From assembly GCA_038200275.1 (NCBI GenBank), contig JBBPYC010000052.1, positions 1 to 64,000 of the forward strand: a DNA stretch of 64,000 nucleotides, written 5' to 3'. How positions within the stretch are numbered: position 1 is the first letter of the stretch; each line of letters starts with the position of its first letter. Made by a program: the position numbers and the translations under genes. Shown one piece after another: positions 24,657 through 33,272 of the stretch. The stretch comes from JBBPYC01 sp038200275. GTDB lineage: Bacteria; Pseudomonadota; Gammaproteobacteria; Burkholderiales; Burkholderiaceae_C. The notes under the pieces were generated by a model. That model searched no databases. It saw nothing but the letters and a program-made list of their open reading frames with translations, and was not told where the DNA came from.

Positions 24657-25451
24657 TCAACGCCCCAGCGCAAACACGGTGGGCAAATCGCCTGGCGTGG
24701 CCGAATGCCTCTCAGCACGCCAACCCGAAACCAAGCGACTGGCCACATGGCCATCGGCCAGCGTGAGCCCGCTCGCAAAGGCGAGCCGCGTGTTCGGCTG
24801 CAGTGTCTGCAACAGCGCTTGCCACAAGGCCCCATTGCGATACGGTGTCTCGATGAACAGCTGCGCCTGCGCGGTCTTCAGCGCGATCGACTCCAACTCG
24901 ACGATGCGGCGCCGGCGGGCGTCCGACTCCACCGGCAGATAGCCAGCGAACGCGAATTGCTGGCCATTCAGGCCGCTTGCCGCCAGCGCAAGCAGCAAGG
25001 CGCTTGGGCCAACCAGCGGCACCACATCGAGTTTCAGTTCATGCGCCGCGCGCACCACGGACGATCCGGGATCGGCAACTGCGGGCATGCCGGCTTCGCT
25101 GACGAGTCCGATGTCATGCGCAGCCAACGCCGGGTCAAGCAGCGAACGGGCGTCGAACGTACTGCCGGTGTGATCGCCCTTTTTATGCACCTCACGGGGC
25201 AGTTCCTGCAGATTCAACGACTGCAGCGGCAGCGCGAGCGGGCAGACCGCATCCACGCGTTTCAGGTAAGCCCGCGTGCTCTTTGCGTTCTCACAGATCC
25301 AGTGGGTCAGGCGCGCAGCAATCTGCAGCGTGCCGAGGGGCACCGACTGCTCGATCGGGCTCGAGTCGGCGCAGCCGAAGTCGAGCGGCGCAGGCACCAG
25401 ATAGAGGCGCCCGCGTCGATCCGCAGGCGCTGCCTGAAGCATCGTCGTCAT
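24657..25451 (-). CDS. Tetrapyrrole-methylase-family SAM-dependent methyltransferase
   Basis: This 264-residue protein has the fold of RsmI and precorrin methylases: LYLVPAPLDFG at the N-terminus, DIGLVSEAGMPAVADPGSSV (the D-x-G-x-P-x-x-x-D-P-G signature), PLVGPSALLLALAASGLNG, and FIETPYRN. It differs from canonical RsmI, which methylates C1402 of 16S rRNA, in its first motif and in lacking the usual KTPxRT stretch, so I leave the substrate open. ATG 25451 overlaps the maf stop by four bases; an upstream frame of 13 codons lies within maf. The maf plus SAM-methylase pair on this strand is a common Burkholderiales arrangement. Confidence 0.85.
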   Translation of the reverse strand: MTTMLQAAPADRRGRLYLVPAPLDFGCADSSPIEQSVPLGTLQIAARLTHWICENAKSTRAYLKRVDAVCPLALPLQSLNLQELPREVHKKGDHTGSTFDARSLLDPALAAHDIGLVSEAGMPAVADPGSSVVRAAHELKLDVVPLVGPSALLLALAASGLNGQQFAFAGYLPVESDARRRRIVELESIALKTAQAQLFIETPYRNGALWQALLQTLQPNTRLAFASGLTLADGHVASRLVSGWRAERHSATPGDLPTVFALGR

Positions 25452-26071
25452 GGCAACTCGAAACCAGCCGCGCGCAACATCCTGCAGCATCGGATCAGAG
25501 GCAGGCCGACCAAAGCGGTCGGATCATCGCTGTCGATCGTGTCAAGCAAGGCGATGCCGAGACCTTCGCTCTTCGCGCTGCCAGCGCAGTCATAAGGCTG
25601 CTCAGCCCGCAGATAGCGCTCGATCGCCGTGTCGTCGAGCGGGCGCACTTGCACCCGTACTGCCGCCACCTCGCTTTGTTCGAACCCCAACGCATGGCAG
25701 CAAACCGTCAACGCTGTGTGAAACACGATCGACCGACCCCGCATGCGCTGCAGCTGGCGCACTGCGTTGTCGTGACTGCCCGGCTTGCCAAGCGCCTCGC
25801 CCGCAAGCTCAGCGACTTGGTCGGAACCGATCACGACAGCGTCCGGGTACCGGGCCGCCACTGCGCGAGCCTTCTCGGCTGCCAGCCGCAAAGCCAGCGT
25901 GCGCGGCGTTTCGCCGGGCTGCGCTGACTCATCCACATGCGGCGCCTGCACGTCGAATGGCAGCCGCAGGCGTGCGAGCAACTCGCGCCGGTACGGCGAC
26001 GTCGATGCAAGCACGAGCAAGCGGGGGGATGCGGACGAAAGCGGCGCAGCAGGGTCGGCGTGTGGGGTCAT
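25448..26071 (-). CDS. Maf-family nucleotide pyrophosphatase (YceF-like)
   Basis: Maf/HAM1-fold enzymes hydrolyse non-canonical NTPs; the YceF subgroup prefers 7-methyl-GTP. The 207-residue protein has LLVLASTSPYRRELLARL near the start, HVDES, the catalytic GSDQVAELAGEALGKPG (S-D-Q-V with the active Asp) and D-C-A-G-S-A-K-S-E-G-L-G-I. The AGSAK (rather than the Y-x-I-x-G form of YhdE) and its place divergent from yceD-rpmF fit the YceF type. ATG 26071 (MTPHADP) is preferred to a start ten codons upstream. Confidence 0.88.
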   Translation of the reverse strand: MTPHADPAAPLSSASPRLLVLASTSPYRRELLARLRLPFDVQAPHVDESAQPGETPRTLALRLAAEKARAVAARYPDAVVIGSDQVAELAGEALGKPGSHDNAVRQLQRMRGRSIVFHTALTVCCHALGFEQSEVAAVRVQVRPLDDTAIERYLRAEQPYDCAGSAKSEGLGIALLDTIDSDDPTALVGLPLIRCCRMLRAAGFELP

Positions 26072-26099
26072 CGATTCGATTCTCTTACACTGCCACTGC

Positions 26100-26648
26100 A
26101 TGAATCATGACGCCACTTCTCCCCCCAAACGTCTCGATGTCGCGGCTTTTGCGCAGGACGCTGGACACTTGCAAGGCAGCGACCAGCTGGCCGAATACCG
26201 CCGCCTGGCGGCTGAAGTGGTTGGGCCGGCAGGCGATGGCCAGATTCGCTGGGGTGCCGATGGAGAGCTGCGCGGCACGTCCGGCAGCATGCGCCAACCG
26301 TGGCTGCATCTGATAGCGGACGCGACATTGCCGATGACCTGCCAGCGGTGTCTGGAGCCGGTGGTGGTTGCTCTTGCTGCGGATCGGTGGTTTCGGTTCG
26401 TCGCCGACGAAGCCACTGCCGAGATGGAAGACGACGAAGCAGAAGAAGACGTGTTGGCGATCGACGATGCGTTGGATCTGCGGGAGCTGATCGAAGACGA
26501 GCTGCTGCTTGCGTTGCCGGTGGTGCCGATGCACGAAGACTGCCCGGTTGCTGTGAAGTCGAGCGCGGTCGACCCAGCGTTCGAAGATGTGACCAAGCCC
26601 GCGCATCCATTCGCTGCCCTGGAGCAGTTGCGCGACAAATCCAAGTGA
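26100..26648 (+). CDS. yceD: YceD/DUF177 family protein
   Basis: YceD (DUF177) is encoded just before rpmF in most bacteria and is linked to 23S rRNA accumulation and ribosome assembly. The 182-residue protein has the family core: the two-Cys segment MTCQRCLEPV, then an acidic tract (ATAEMEDDEAEEDVLAI), DLRELIEDELLLALPVVPMHED-C-P and the C-terminal NPFAALEQL-like HPFAALEQLRD. ATG 26100 is only 28 bases from the divergent maf start. A candidate promoter for rpmF overlaps its stop codon. Confidence 0.92.
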   Translation: MNHDATSPPKRLDVAAFAQDAGHLQGSDQLAEYRRLAAEVVGPAGDGQIRWGADGELRGTSGSMRQPWLHLIADATLPMTCQRCLEPVVVALAADRWFRFVADEATAEMEDDEAEEDVLAIDDALDLRELIEDELLLALPVVPMHEDCPVAVKSSAVDPAFEDVTKPAHPFAALEQLRDKSK

Positions 26649-26673
26649 CGCGCCAAGGCGCATCCGCTAGAAT
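26645..26673 (+). promoter_or_regulatory. Candidate sigma-70 promoter for rpmF/fab genes (GTGACG-17-TAGAAT)
   Basis: GTGACG at 26645-26650 (four of six matches to TTGACA) and TAGAAT at 26668-26673 (five of six to TATAAT) are separated by an ideal 17 bases. The pair straddles the yceD stop codon and lies about 235 bases before rpmF, leaving a long 5' leader (26680-26908) that holds no gene. It would let rpmF-plsX-fab be transcribed independently of yceD. Confidence 0.5.
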
Positions 26674-26908
26674 AAGCGGGTTTTGCGGCACGCGTTTTCT
26701 GACTCGGGCATCTCGGCTGCAAATGGCCTTGAGCCTTGCTGCGCTGCTGCAGCTTGGTTGAGCCAGAGCCGTTTCGCCTGGCGCCCCAGTCGACACTAGC
26801 CGGTGTCGGGCGAGCCGGTGGTCTTGCGACCGCTCTGCTTCCCTGGGCCTGCAGGCACTTGGGCTCAAGTGCTTTTTCTTTTCATCCTTTGGTTTTTCAG
26901 GATTCATC

Positions 26909-27091
26909 ATGGCTGTTCAGCAAAACAAGAAGTCGCCGTCCAAGCGCGGCATGCACCGTTCGCACTACGCCCTGTCGGTGCCGGGCATCGCCGTCGAGCC
27001 AACCACGGGTGAGACGCATCTGCGCCACCACGTCAGCCCGAATGGCTACTACCGTGGCCGTCAAGTGCTCAAAAACAAGTCAGAAGCCTGA
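26909..27091 (+). CDS. rpmF: 50S ribosomal protein bL32
   Basis: A 60-residue basic ribosomal protein: MAVQQNKKSPSKRGMHRSHY, then ALSVPGIAVEPTTGETHLRHHVSPNGYYRGR. These are the standard bL32 signatures (A-V-Q-Q-x-K-x-S-x-S-x-R-x-M-R/H-R-S-H and the H-x-x-S-x-x-G-Y-Y-x-G-R end). The Cys zinc site of some L32 proteins is absent, as is usual in proteobacteria. It sits between yceD and plsX, the universal location. Confidence 0.97.
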   Translation: MAVQQNKKSPSKRGMHRSHYALSVPGIAVEPTTGETHLRHHVSPNGYYRGRQVLKNKSEA

Positions 27092-27158
27092 ACCGGGCGC
27101 TGAGTTGCTGGCCGTTGTAGTCGACGACCGTCGAGCCAGCTCGTTGCTTCGCTAACGC

Positions 27159-28208
27159 GTGAGCACCACCACGCTTGCGGTCGACTGCATGGGCGGCGAT
27201 CACGGCCCTGACGTGGTCCTGCTGGCTTGCGAGCGCTTCTTGCAACGGCAGCCCAATGCGCGCCTGTTGCTGATTGGGCGTGCAGAGGCGCTTGCCGCTT
27301 TCAAGCACCCGAACGTCGAGTTCGTACCCGCGAGTGAAGTCATCGCGATGGACGATCCGATCGAGGTGGCATTGCGCAGGAAAAAAGACTCGTCAATGCG
27401 GATCGCAATCCAACAGGTCAAGGATGGCCGCGCGCAAGCTGCGGTATCGGCTGGCAATACCGGCGCACTGATGGCGATCGCACGTTATTTGCTCAAAACA
27501 CTTGAGGGCATCGACCGACCCGCGATTGCCACCCAGTTGCCGAATGCAGCCGGTGGCGCCACCACTGTGCTTGATTTGGGCGCCAATGTCGACTGCACCG
27601 CCGAACATCTGCTGCAGTTCGCGGTGATGGGTTCGGCCTTGGTCGCTGCGCAAGGCGGCGGCGATCACCCGAGTGTTGGCCTGCTCAACATCGGCGAGGA
27701 GGCCATCAAGGGCAGTGAAACCATTCGGCATGCGGGTGAGTTGCTGCGTGCAGCGGGCGCAGCCGGCGACCTGAACTTCATTGGCAACGTGGAAGGCAAC
27801 GACATCTTCAAGGGCACCGCGCAGATCGTGGTCTGCGACGGCTTCGTCGGCAACGTGACGCTCAAAGCCAGCGAAGGGCTGGCCAGCATGATCAACGGCT
27901 TTTTGAAGGAAGAGTTCGCACGCAACCTGCTCACCAAAGGAGTCGGTTTGCTGGCGCTGCCCATCCTGAAATCGTTCAAACGCCGGGTTGATCACCGTCG
28001 CTACAACGGCGCCGCGTTGTTGGGCTTGCGTGGTCTGGTCTTCAAGAGTCACGGTTCCGCCGACGTGTTCGCATTTCAGCACGCGCTGACCCGCGCGTAT
28101 GATGCGGCGCACAACGATTTGCTCGACCGGGTCCGAAGCCGGATCGCGCATGCCGCACCGCTGCTCAATGAGCAGCCGGCCGCCGGCTTCTTGAAATCCA
28201 ATCCCTGA
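27159..28208 (+). CDS. plsX: Phosphate acyltransferase PlsX
   Basis: PlsX makes acyl-phosphate from acyl-ACP, the donor PlsY uses for glycerol-3-phosphate acylation. The 349-residue protein shows the family landmarks LAVDCMGGDHGPDVV, ASEVIAMDDPIEVALRRKKDSS, AAVSAGNTGALMA, NVEGNDIFKGTAQIVVCDGF and HRRYNGAALLGLRGLVFKSHG. It starts at GTG 27159, 67 bases after rpmF, and is followed by fabH after four bases. Confidence 0.97.
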   Translation: MSTTTLAVDCMGGDHGPDVVLLACERFLQRQPNARLLLIGRAEALAAFKHPNVEFVPASEVIAMDDPIEVALRRKKDSSMRIAIQQVKDGRAQAAVSAGNTGALMAIARYLLKTLEGIDRPAIATQLPNAAGGATTVLDLGANVDCTAEHLLQFAVMGSALVAAQGGGDHPSVGLLNIGEEAIKGSETIRHAGELLRAAGAAGDLNFIGNVEGNDIFKGTAQIVVCDGFVGNVTLKASEGLASMINGFLKEEFARNLLTKGVGLLALPILKSFKRRVDHRRYNGAALLGLRGLVFKSHGSADVFAFQHALTRAYDAAHNDLLDRVRSRIAHAAPLLNEQPAAGFLKSNP

Positions 28209-28212
28209 ACCG

Positions 28213-29208
28213 ATGACCAAACCCTTGCCAGGACGGCGCACCTCGCGCATTGTCGGCACCGGCAGTTATCTGCCGCCCCGTCGCCTGTCGAACGCCGAAT
28301 TGGCGGCAGAACTTGCGGAACGCGGAGTGGAGACGTCGGATGACTGGATCGTTGAGCGCACCGGCATCCGGGCGCGCCATTTTGCCGAGCCCGATGTACC
28401 GAGCAGCGAACTTGCGCTGCACGCTTGTCGGAATGCGCTGGAAGCGGCCGGCCGCGCGGCCGAGGAGATCGATCTGATCGTGGTGGCGACTTCGACGCCG
28501 GACATGGTGTTTCCGTCAACCGCCGCAATCCTGCAGCACAAGCTTGGCATCAAGGGCTGCCCCGCGTTCGATGTGCAGGCGGTTTGCAGCGGTTTTGTCT
28601 ACGCATTGACCGTAGCCGATTCGTTGATCCAGACCGGCGCTGCCAGCCGTGCGTTGGTGGTCGGCACAGAAACGTTTTCGCGCATTCTTGATTTCAATGA
28701 TCGCACCACCTGCGTGCTGTTTGGTGACGGCGCCGGCGCGGTGGTGCTCGAAGCCAGCGACCAGCCCGGCATCCTCGCCTCGGACCTTCATGCCGACGGC
28801 AGCCAGGTCGGCATCTTGTGCGTGCCAGGGCAAGTCTCGGGCGGCAAGGTGATAGGCGACCCGGTGCTGAAAATGGACGGGAAGGCGGTGTTCAAGCTCG
28901 CGGTTGGCGTGCTTGAGAGCGCCGCACGCACTACGCTGGCCAAGGCCGAGATGACCAGTGTCGATATCGACTGGCTGATCCCGCACCAAGCCAATATTCG
29001 GATCATGCAAAGCACCGCGAAGAAGCTGAAGCTGCCGATGGAAAAAGTGATCGTCACCGTGGCCGAGCACGGCAACACGTCGGCTGCGTCGATTCCGCTC
29101 GCGCTTGATGAAGGCGTACGGGCTGGGCGCGTCAAGCGCGGTGACACCGTGCTGCTGGAAGGGGTGGGCGGCGGCTTCACCTGGGGCGCGGTGCTCCTGA
29201 TTTACTAG
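28213..29208 (+). CDS. fabH: 3-oxoacyl-ACP synthase III (FabH)
   Basis: FabH condenses acetyl-CoA with malonyl-ACP to begin fatty acid synthesis. The 331-residue protein has the complete triad: Cys125 (VQAVCSGFVYAL), His258 (IPHQANIRIM) and Asn288 (EHGNTSAASIP), with GVGGGFTWGAVL at the C-terminus. Starts at ATG 28213 four bases after plsX, so the two are surely co-transcribed. Confidence 0.97.
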   Translation: MTKPLPGRRTSRIVGTGSYLPPRRLSNAELAAELAERGVETSDDWIVERTGIRARHFAEPDVPSSELALHACRNALEAAGRAAEEIDLIVVATSTPDMVFPSTAAILQHKLGIKGCPAFDVQAVCSGFVYALTVADSLIQTGAASRALVVGTETFSRILDFNDRTTCVLFGDGAGAVVLEASDQPGILASDLHADGSQVGILCVPGQVSGGKVIGDPVLKMDGKAVFKLAVGVLESAARTTLAKAEMTSVDIDWLIPHQANIRIMQSTAKKLKLPMEKVIVTVAEHGNTSAASIPLALDEGVRAGRVKRGDTVLLEGVGGGFTWGAVLLIY

Positions 29209-29284
29209 CGGTGTATGGTTTATCCATAAGCGGCTTAGCCATTTTTTTCATGAATTTCCCATCCATTTCGAGTCCAGCCTCACG

Positions 29285-30226
29285 ATGACTGCTTTCGCTT
29301 TCATGTTCCCTGGCCAAGGTTCGCAGTCGGTTGGCATGCTGAACGCCTGGGGTGACCATCCGGCCGTACGACAAGCGCTGGCTGAGGCATCCGATGCGCT
29401 GGACCAGGATCTGAGTCAGTTAATTGCAGAAGGCCCAGCCGATGTGCTCGCTTTGACCAGCAACACACAACCGGTGATGCTGGTGGCGGGTGTCGCGGCT
29501 TATCGTGCTTGGCTCGCAGAAGGTGGCGCTGAACCGGCCGTGGTGGCTGGCCATTCACTGGGCGAGTATTCGGCGCTGGTGGCGTCCGGCGCATTGACGC
29601 TGACCCAGGCCGCGCCACTGGTGCGCTTTCGCGCGCAATCCATGCAGCGTGCGGTCCCGGTAGGTACTGGCGCGATGGCTGCGATCCTCGGGCTTGAGTC
29701 GGCTCAGGTGAAAGCGTTGTGTGAGGAATCGACAAGGCAGTCGGGTGAAGTCGCCGAGGCTGTGAATTTCAATGACCCCGCCCAGACCGTCATTGCAGGC
29801 AGCAAAGCTGGCGTGGATGCAGCCTGCATGCTGCTGAAGGCCAGCGGCGCCAAGCGCGCGCTACCGCTTTCCGTCTCGGCACCGTTCCATTCGAGCCTGA
29901 TGCGACCAGCCGCCGAAGAACTGCGCGGGCGGCTGGCGGATGTTGACTTCGCTGTGCCGCGCATTCCGGTGGTCAACAACGTCGACGTGGCATCGCCCAC
30001 CGATGCAGACGCCCTTCGCGACGCGCTATATCGCCAGGCGTTCGGTCCGGTGCGTTGGGTTGAAGTGGTGCGCGCGATGGCGGCACGCGGCGCGTCGACC
30101 TTGGTTGAGTGCGGTCCGGGCAAGGTGCTGGCGGGCATGGTGCGACGCATTGATCCTGCGTTGCAGGGCATCGCGCTGTATGACCCAACAACGCTTGCGC
30201 AAGCCAGACAACAGGTGCTGGCATGA
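29285..30226 (+). CDS. fabD: Malonyl-CoA:ACP transacylase (FabD)
   Basis: FabD moves malonyl from CoA to ACP. The 313-residue protein has FMFPGQGSQSVGML, the nucleophile Ser91 in AGHSLGEYSALVASG, the catalytic His202 in SAPFHSSLM, and ECGPGKVLAGM near the end. The preceding 76-base gap (29209-29284) contains no gene. It overlaps fabG by four bases (ATGA). Confidence 0.97.
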   Translation: MTAFAFMFPGQGSQSVGMLNAWGDHPAVRQALAEASDALDQDLSQLIAEGPADVLALTSNTQPVMLVAGVAAYRAWLAEGGAEPAVVAGHSLGEYSALVASGALTLTQAAPLVRFRAQSMQRAVPVGTGAMAAILGLESAQVKALCEESTRQSGEVAEAVNFNDPAQTVIAGSKAGVDAACMLLKASGAKRALPLSVSAPFHSSLMRPAAEELRGRLADVDFAVPRIPVVNNVDVASPTDADALRDALYRQAFGPVRWVEVVRAMAARGASTLVECGPGKVLAGMVRRIDPALQGIALYDPTTLAQARQQVLA

Positions 30227-30975
30227 GCAATGGCGACAAGACACCCGAGCGACTGGTGGCGCTCGTCACCGGTGCGTCACGCGGCATCGGCGCGGCAATC
30301 GCGTTGGAACTGGCCGGTCGTGGGCTGGCAGTGACCGGCACCGCGACCAGCCAAGCCGGCGCCGCAGTGGTCTCTGAGGCGCTGAGCGCCTATCCTGGCT
30401 GTGCCGGTGCCGTGCTCGATGTAAATGATGGCTTGGCCGGTGAGGCGTTGATCGCCCAAATCATGCGCGAAGCCGGCGCACTACACGTGCTTGTGAATAA
30501 CGCCGGCATCACGCGCGACATGCTGGCGATGCGGCTGAAAGACGACGATTGGGATGCCGTGCTCGACACCGATCTGAAGGCCGTCTTCCGCATGAGCCGA
30601 GCCGTGCTGCGCCCGATGATGAAGCAGCGCTTTGGCCGCATCGTCAGCATCACAAGCGTGGTCGGTGCGATGGGCAATGCGGGCCAAGTCAACTATGCAG
30701 CCGCGAAGGCCGGCGTGGCAGGCTTGACCCGAGCACTTGCGCGCGAAGTGGGCAGCCGCGGCATCACGGTCAACTGTGTGGCCCCAGGCTTCATCCAGAC
30801 CGACATGACCGGTGCATTGAGCGTGGTGCAGCAGGAATCGCTGCTCGCACAGATTCCGCTGGGTGCGCTTGGCACGCCGGCCGACGTCGCGCATGCGGTT
30901 GCGTATCTGGCCTCGCGTGAGGCCGGCTATGTCACCGGCCAGGAACTGCACGTGAACGGCGGCATGTATATGTAG
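30223..30975 (+). CDS. fabG: 3-oxoacyl-ACP reductase (FabG)
   Basis: FabG is the NADPH-dependent short-chain dehydrogenase that reduces 3-oxoacyl-ACP. The 250-residue protein has the Rossmann motif VTGASRGIGAAIALEL, NNAGITRD, the Ser in IVSITSVVG, the Tyr158-x-x-x-Lys162 pair (NYAAAKAG), and GYVTGQELHVNGGMYM at the C-terminus. Its start overlaps the fabD stop. Confidence 0.97.
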   Translation: MSNGDKTPERLVALVTGASRGIGAAIALELAGRGLAVTGTATSQAGAAVVSEALSAYPGCAGAVLDVNDGLAGEALIAQIMREAGALHVLVNNAGITRDMLAMRLKDDDWDAVLDTDLKAVFRMSRAVLRPMMKQRFGRIVSITSVVGAMGNAGQVNYAAAKAGVAGLTRALAREVGSRGITVNCVAPGFIQTDMTGALSVVQQESLLAQIPLGALGTPADVAHAVAYLASREAGYVTGQELHVNGGMYM

Positions 30976-31060
30976 CCGCCGTCAATCGTCTCCAATTTCT
31001 CCTTGTTTCGCCGCCCATCCGATCGGCAGCACACCCGCCAAGCATCCAGCTTGCGGTGGC

Positions 31061-31066
31061 TAGAAT
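31061..31066 (+). promoter_or_regulatory. Candidate -10 element upstream of acpP
   Basis: TAGAAT in GGCTAGAATCGG, 37 bases before acpP and within the fabG-acpP gap of 127 bases. No good -35 hexamer lies 16-18 bases upstream. Extra transcription of acpP is common because ACP is needed in large amounts. The call depends on one hexamer. Confidence 0.3.
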
Positions 31067-31102
31067 CGGACCAAAACCATTCGCATCCCTGTTAGGAAAA
31101 CC

Positions 31103-31342
31103 ATGAGTGATATCGAAGCACGTGTCAAGAAAATCATCGCCGAGCAACTCGGCGTGGAAGAGTTGCAGGTGACCAACGAAAAGGCGTTTGTTGCCGATCT
31201 GGGTGCCGACTCGCTCGACACGGTGGAACTGGTGATGGCTCTCGAAGACGAGTTCAGTATCGAAATTCCGGACGAAGACGCCGAGAAGATCACGACCGTG
31301 CAGCACGCGATCGACTACGCAAGCACGCACCAGAAAGCCTGA
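31103..31342 (+). CDS. acpP: Acyl carrier protein
   Basis: A 79-residue acidic protein with the phosphopantetheine site Ser37 in DLGADSLDTVELVMALEDEF. It carries growing acyl chains between the Fab enzymes after activation by AcpS (44616, same window). Start MSDIEARVKKIIAEQLGV is canonical; a TAGGAAAA ribosome site precedes it. Confidence 0.98.
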   Translation: MSDIEARVKKIIAEQLGVEELQVTNEKAFVADLGADSLDTVELVMALEDEFSIEIPDEDAEKITTVQHAIDYASTHQKA

Positions 31343-31413
31343 TGCGGCCATTGGCTGAAGCGCAGAGCGCCAGAACCTCCCAGTACCCATTTGCAGAAGG
31401 TTGACCCGCGCCC

Positions 31414-32661
31414 ATGAGCCGTCGTCGTGTCGTCGTTACCGGGTTGGGCTGCGTGACACCAGTCGGCCACACCGTGGCAGATTCATGGGCAAACCTGCTG
31501 GCGGGCAAGTCCGGCATCGACGTCATCACGAACTTCGACGCAAGCGCGCTGGCCTGCCGAATTGCTGGGGAGGTCAAAAACTTCGACATCGGCAAATACA
31601 TCGGCAGCAAGGAGTTGCGCACGATGGATACGTTCATCCATTTCGGCGTGGCTGCCGCGGTGCAGGCGGTGGCCGATGCAGGCTTGGCAACCGGTGATGA
31701 ACTGGAAGCCGAGGACGCCGTGCGAATCGGTTGTGCGATCGGCTCGGGCATTGGCGGGTTGCCGCTGATCGAAGCAACTGGGCGCGAGTTGCTTGCGCGC
31801 GGGCCGCGTCGGATTTCGCCATTCTTTATACCCGCTTCGATTGTTAACATGATCGCAGGCCACGTATCGATCCGGTTCGGCTTCAAGGGGCCGAACATCG
31901 CGATCGCAACCGCCTGCACGACCGGGCTGCATTGCATCGGTATGGCAGCGCGCATGATCGAGTACGGCGATGCCGATGTGATGGTCGCAGGGGGTTCTGA
32001 AGCCACCATCTCGGCGCTGGGCGTCGGCGGCTTTGCGTCCATGCGTGCCATGAGCACACGCAACGACGACCCGACCACTGCTTCGCGTCCTTGGGACAAG
32101 GATCGCGACGGCTTTGTGCTGGGTGAAGGCGCCGGCGTTTTGGTGGTGGAGGAATATGAGCACGCGAAAGCGCGCGGTGCACGGATCTATGCGGAAGTTG
32201 CCGGCTTCGGCATGAGCGCCGACGCTGGCCACATCACCGCGCCCAACATGGACGGCCCGCGTCGTGCGATGGACTCAGCACTTGCCAACGCAGGCGTGAA
32301 CGCCGACCAGATCGACTACATCAGCGCACATGGCACCTCCACGCCGCTGGGCGACGTGAACGAAACGATGGCGATCAAAGCAGCGCTGGGCGATCACGCT
32401 AGGCAACTTGTGGTCAGTTCAACCAAGTCGATGACTGGACACTTACTCGGCGGTGCCGGCGGCGTGGAGAGCGTATTCACGGTGATGTCGATTGCTGAGC
32501 AGAAGGTGCCGCCCACCATCAATCTGTATGAGCCTGGGCCTGAGTGCGATCTGGACTACTGTGCCAACACCGCAAGGGACTTGAAGATCGATGTCGCGCT
32601 GAAGAACAACTTCGGCTTTGGCGGCACCAATGGGGCTTTGGTGTTCAAGCGGCTTGTCTGA
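31414..32661 (+). CDS. fabF: 3-oxoacyl-ACP synthase II (FabF)
   Basis: FabF elongates acyl-ACP, including the palmitoleate to cis-vaccenate step. The 415-residue protein has RRRVVVTGLGCVTPVG at the start, nucleophile Cys168 (ATACTTGLHCIG), the two His in ISAHGTSTPLGD and KSMTGHLLGGAGG, and the end KNNFGFGGTNGALVFK. It is 71 bases after acpP, the standard order. Confidence 0.98.
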   Translation: MSRRRVVVTGLGCVTPVGHTVADSWANLLAGKSGIDVITNFDASALACRIAGEVKNFDIGKYIGSKELRTMDTFIHFGVAAAVQAVADAGLATGDELEAEDAVRIGCAIGSGIGGLPLIEATGRELLARGPRRISPFFIPASIVNMIAGHVSIRFGFKGPNIAIATACTTGLHCIGMAARMIEYGDADVMVAGGSEATISALGVGGFASMRAMSTRNDDPTTASRPWDKDRDGFVLGEGAGVLVVEEYEHAKARGARIYAEVAGFGMSADAGHITAPNMDGPRRAMDSALANAGVNADQIDYISAHGTSTPLGDVNETMAIKAALGDHARQLVVSSTKSMTGHLLGGAGGVESVFTVMSIAEQKVPPTINLYEPGPECDLDYCANTARDLKIDVALKNNFGFGGTNGALVFKRLV

Positions 32662-32765
32662 GGTTGCCACTCTGGCGAGTTGCCTGACTGAGGGCGTCCG
32701 TCGTCACCCGACGTCTGTCCTCTGGCCTCTGGCCTATTCGGTCTCCACGTCTGCGATCCATCGCC

Positions 32766-33272
32766 ATGCCACATGCTCCTGCGGTTGACTGCACGGTGCG
32801 CCGCTCGCCGTTTGCTGGCGCTCTGACACTGGTGCTGTGGCTGACTGGCGCGGCGCTGGCAGTGCGTGCAGCGACCCATGCTGGCAGCCTGACCGGGTCT
32901 GGTTGGCGCTTGGTTGTTGTTGGCTGTGCATTGGTCGGCTGCGGCGCATTCGCGCTTGCCCAGTGGCTGAGAGCGCCGCAGGGAATACTGCGGTGGGATG
33001 GGCAAGGTTGGTGGTGGCAGCCGCGCGGGGGCGATGACCGCGCTGGCACGCTGTTGCTGCGGCTCGATCTGCAGCGAAGGCTGTTGGTGCGCTGGAGCGA
33101 TGCCGTAGGTGGTCAGATTCGGTGGTTCTGGTTGCAAACGAGCTCGACTGGCCAAGCGGCGGACTGGCATGCGCTGCGTTGCGCCTTGCACGTTCGACCT
33201 CGTACGCTGCACCTGGAAGCGCAGACGGATGACCAGGCGCGATCCATCATTTCCGCCAGTACCCCGTCATGA
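32766..33272 (+). CDS. Conserved hypothetical membrane protein between fabF and rpoE
   Basis: This protein is 168 residues with two hydrophobic helices, about 18-38 (LTLVLWLTGAALAVRA) and 46-68 (WRLVVVGCALVGCGAFALAQW). A Trp/Arg-rich soluble part follows (ILRWDGQGWWWQPRGG, RRLLVRWSDAVGGQIRWFWLQ). No domain is recognised with certainty; the build resembles small membrane proteins found at this same spot in Comamonadaceae. Its stop overlaps the rpoE start (ATGA at 33269-33272), so it is translated with rpoE and could relate to envelope sensing, but that is inference from position only. Confidence 0.65.
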   Translation: MPHAPAVDCTVRRSPFAGALTLVLWLTGAALAVRAATHAGSLTGSGWRLVVVGCALVGCGAFALAQWLRAPQGILRWDGQGWWWQPRGGDDRAGTLLLRLDLQRRLLVRWSDAVGGQIRWFWLQTSSTGQAADWHALRCALHVRPRTLHLEAQTDDQARSIISASTPS

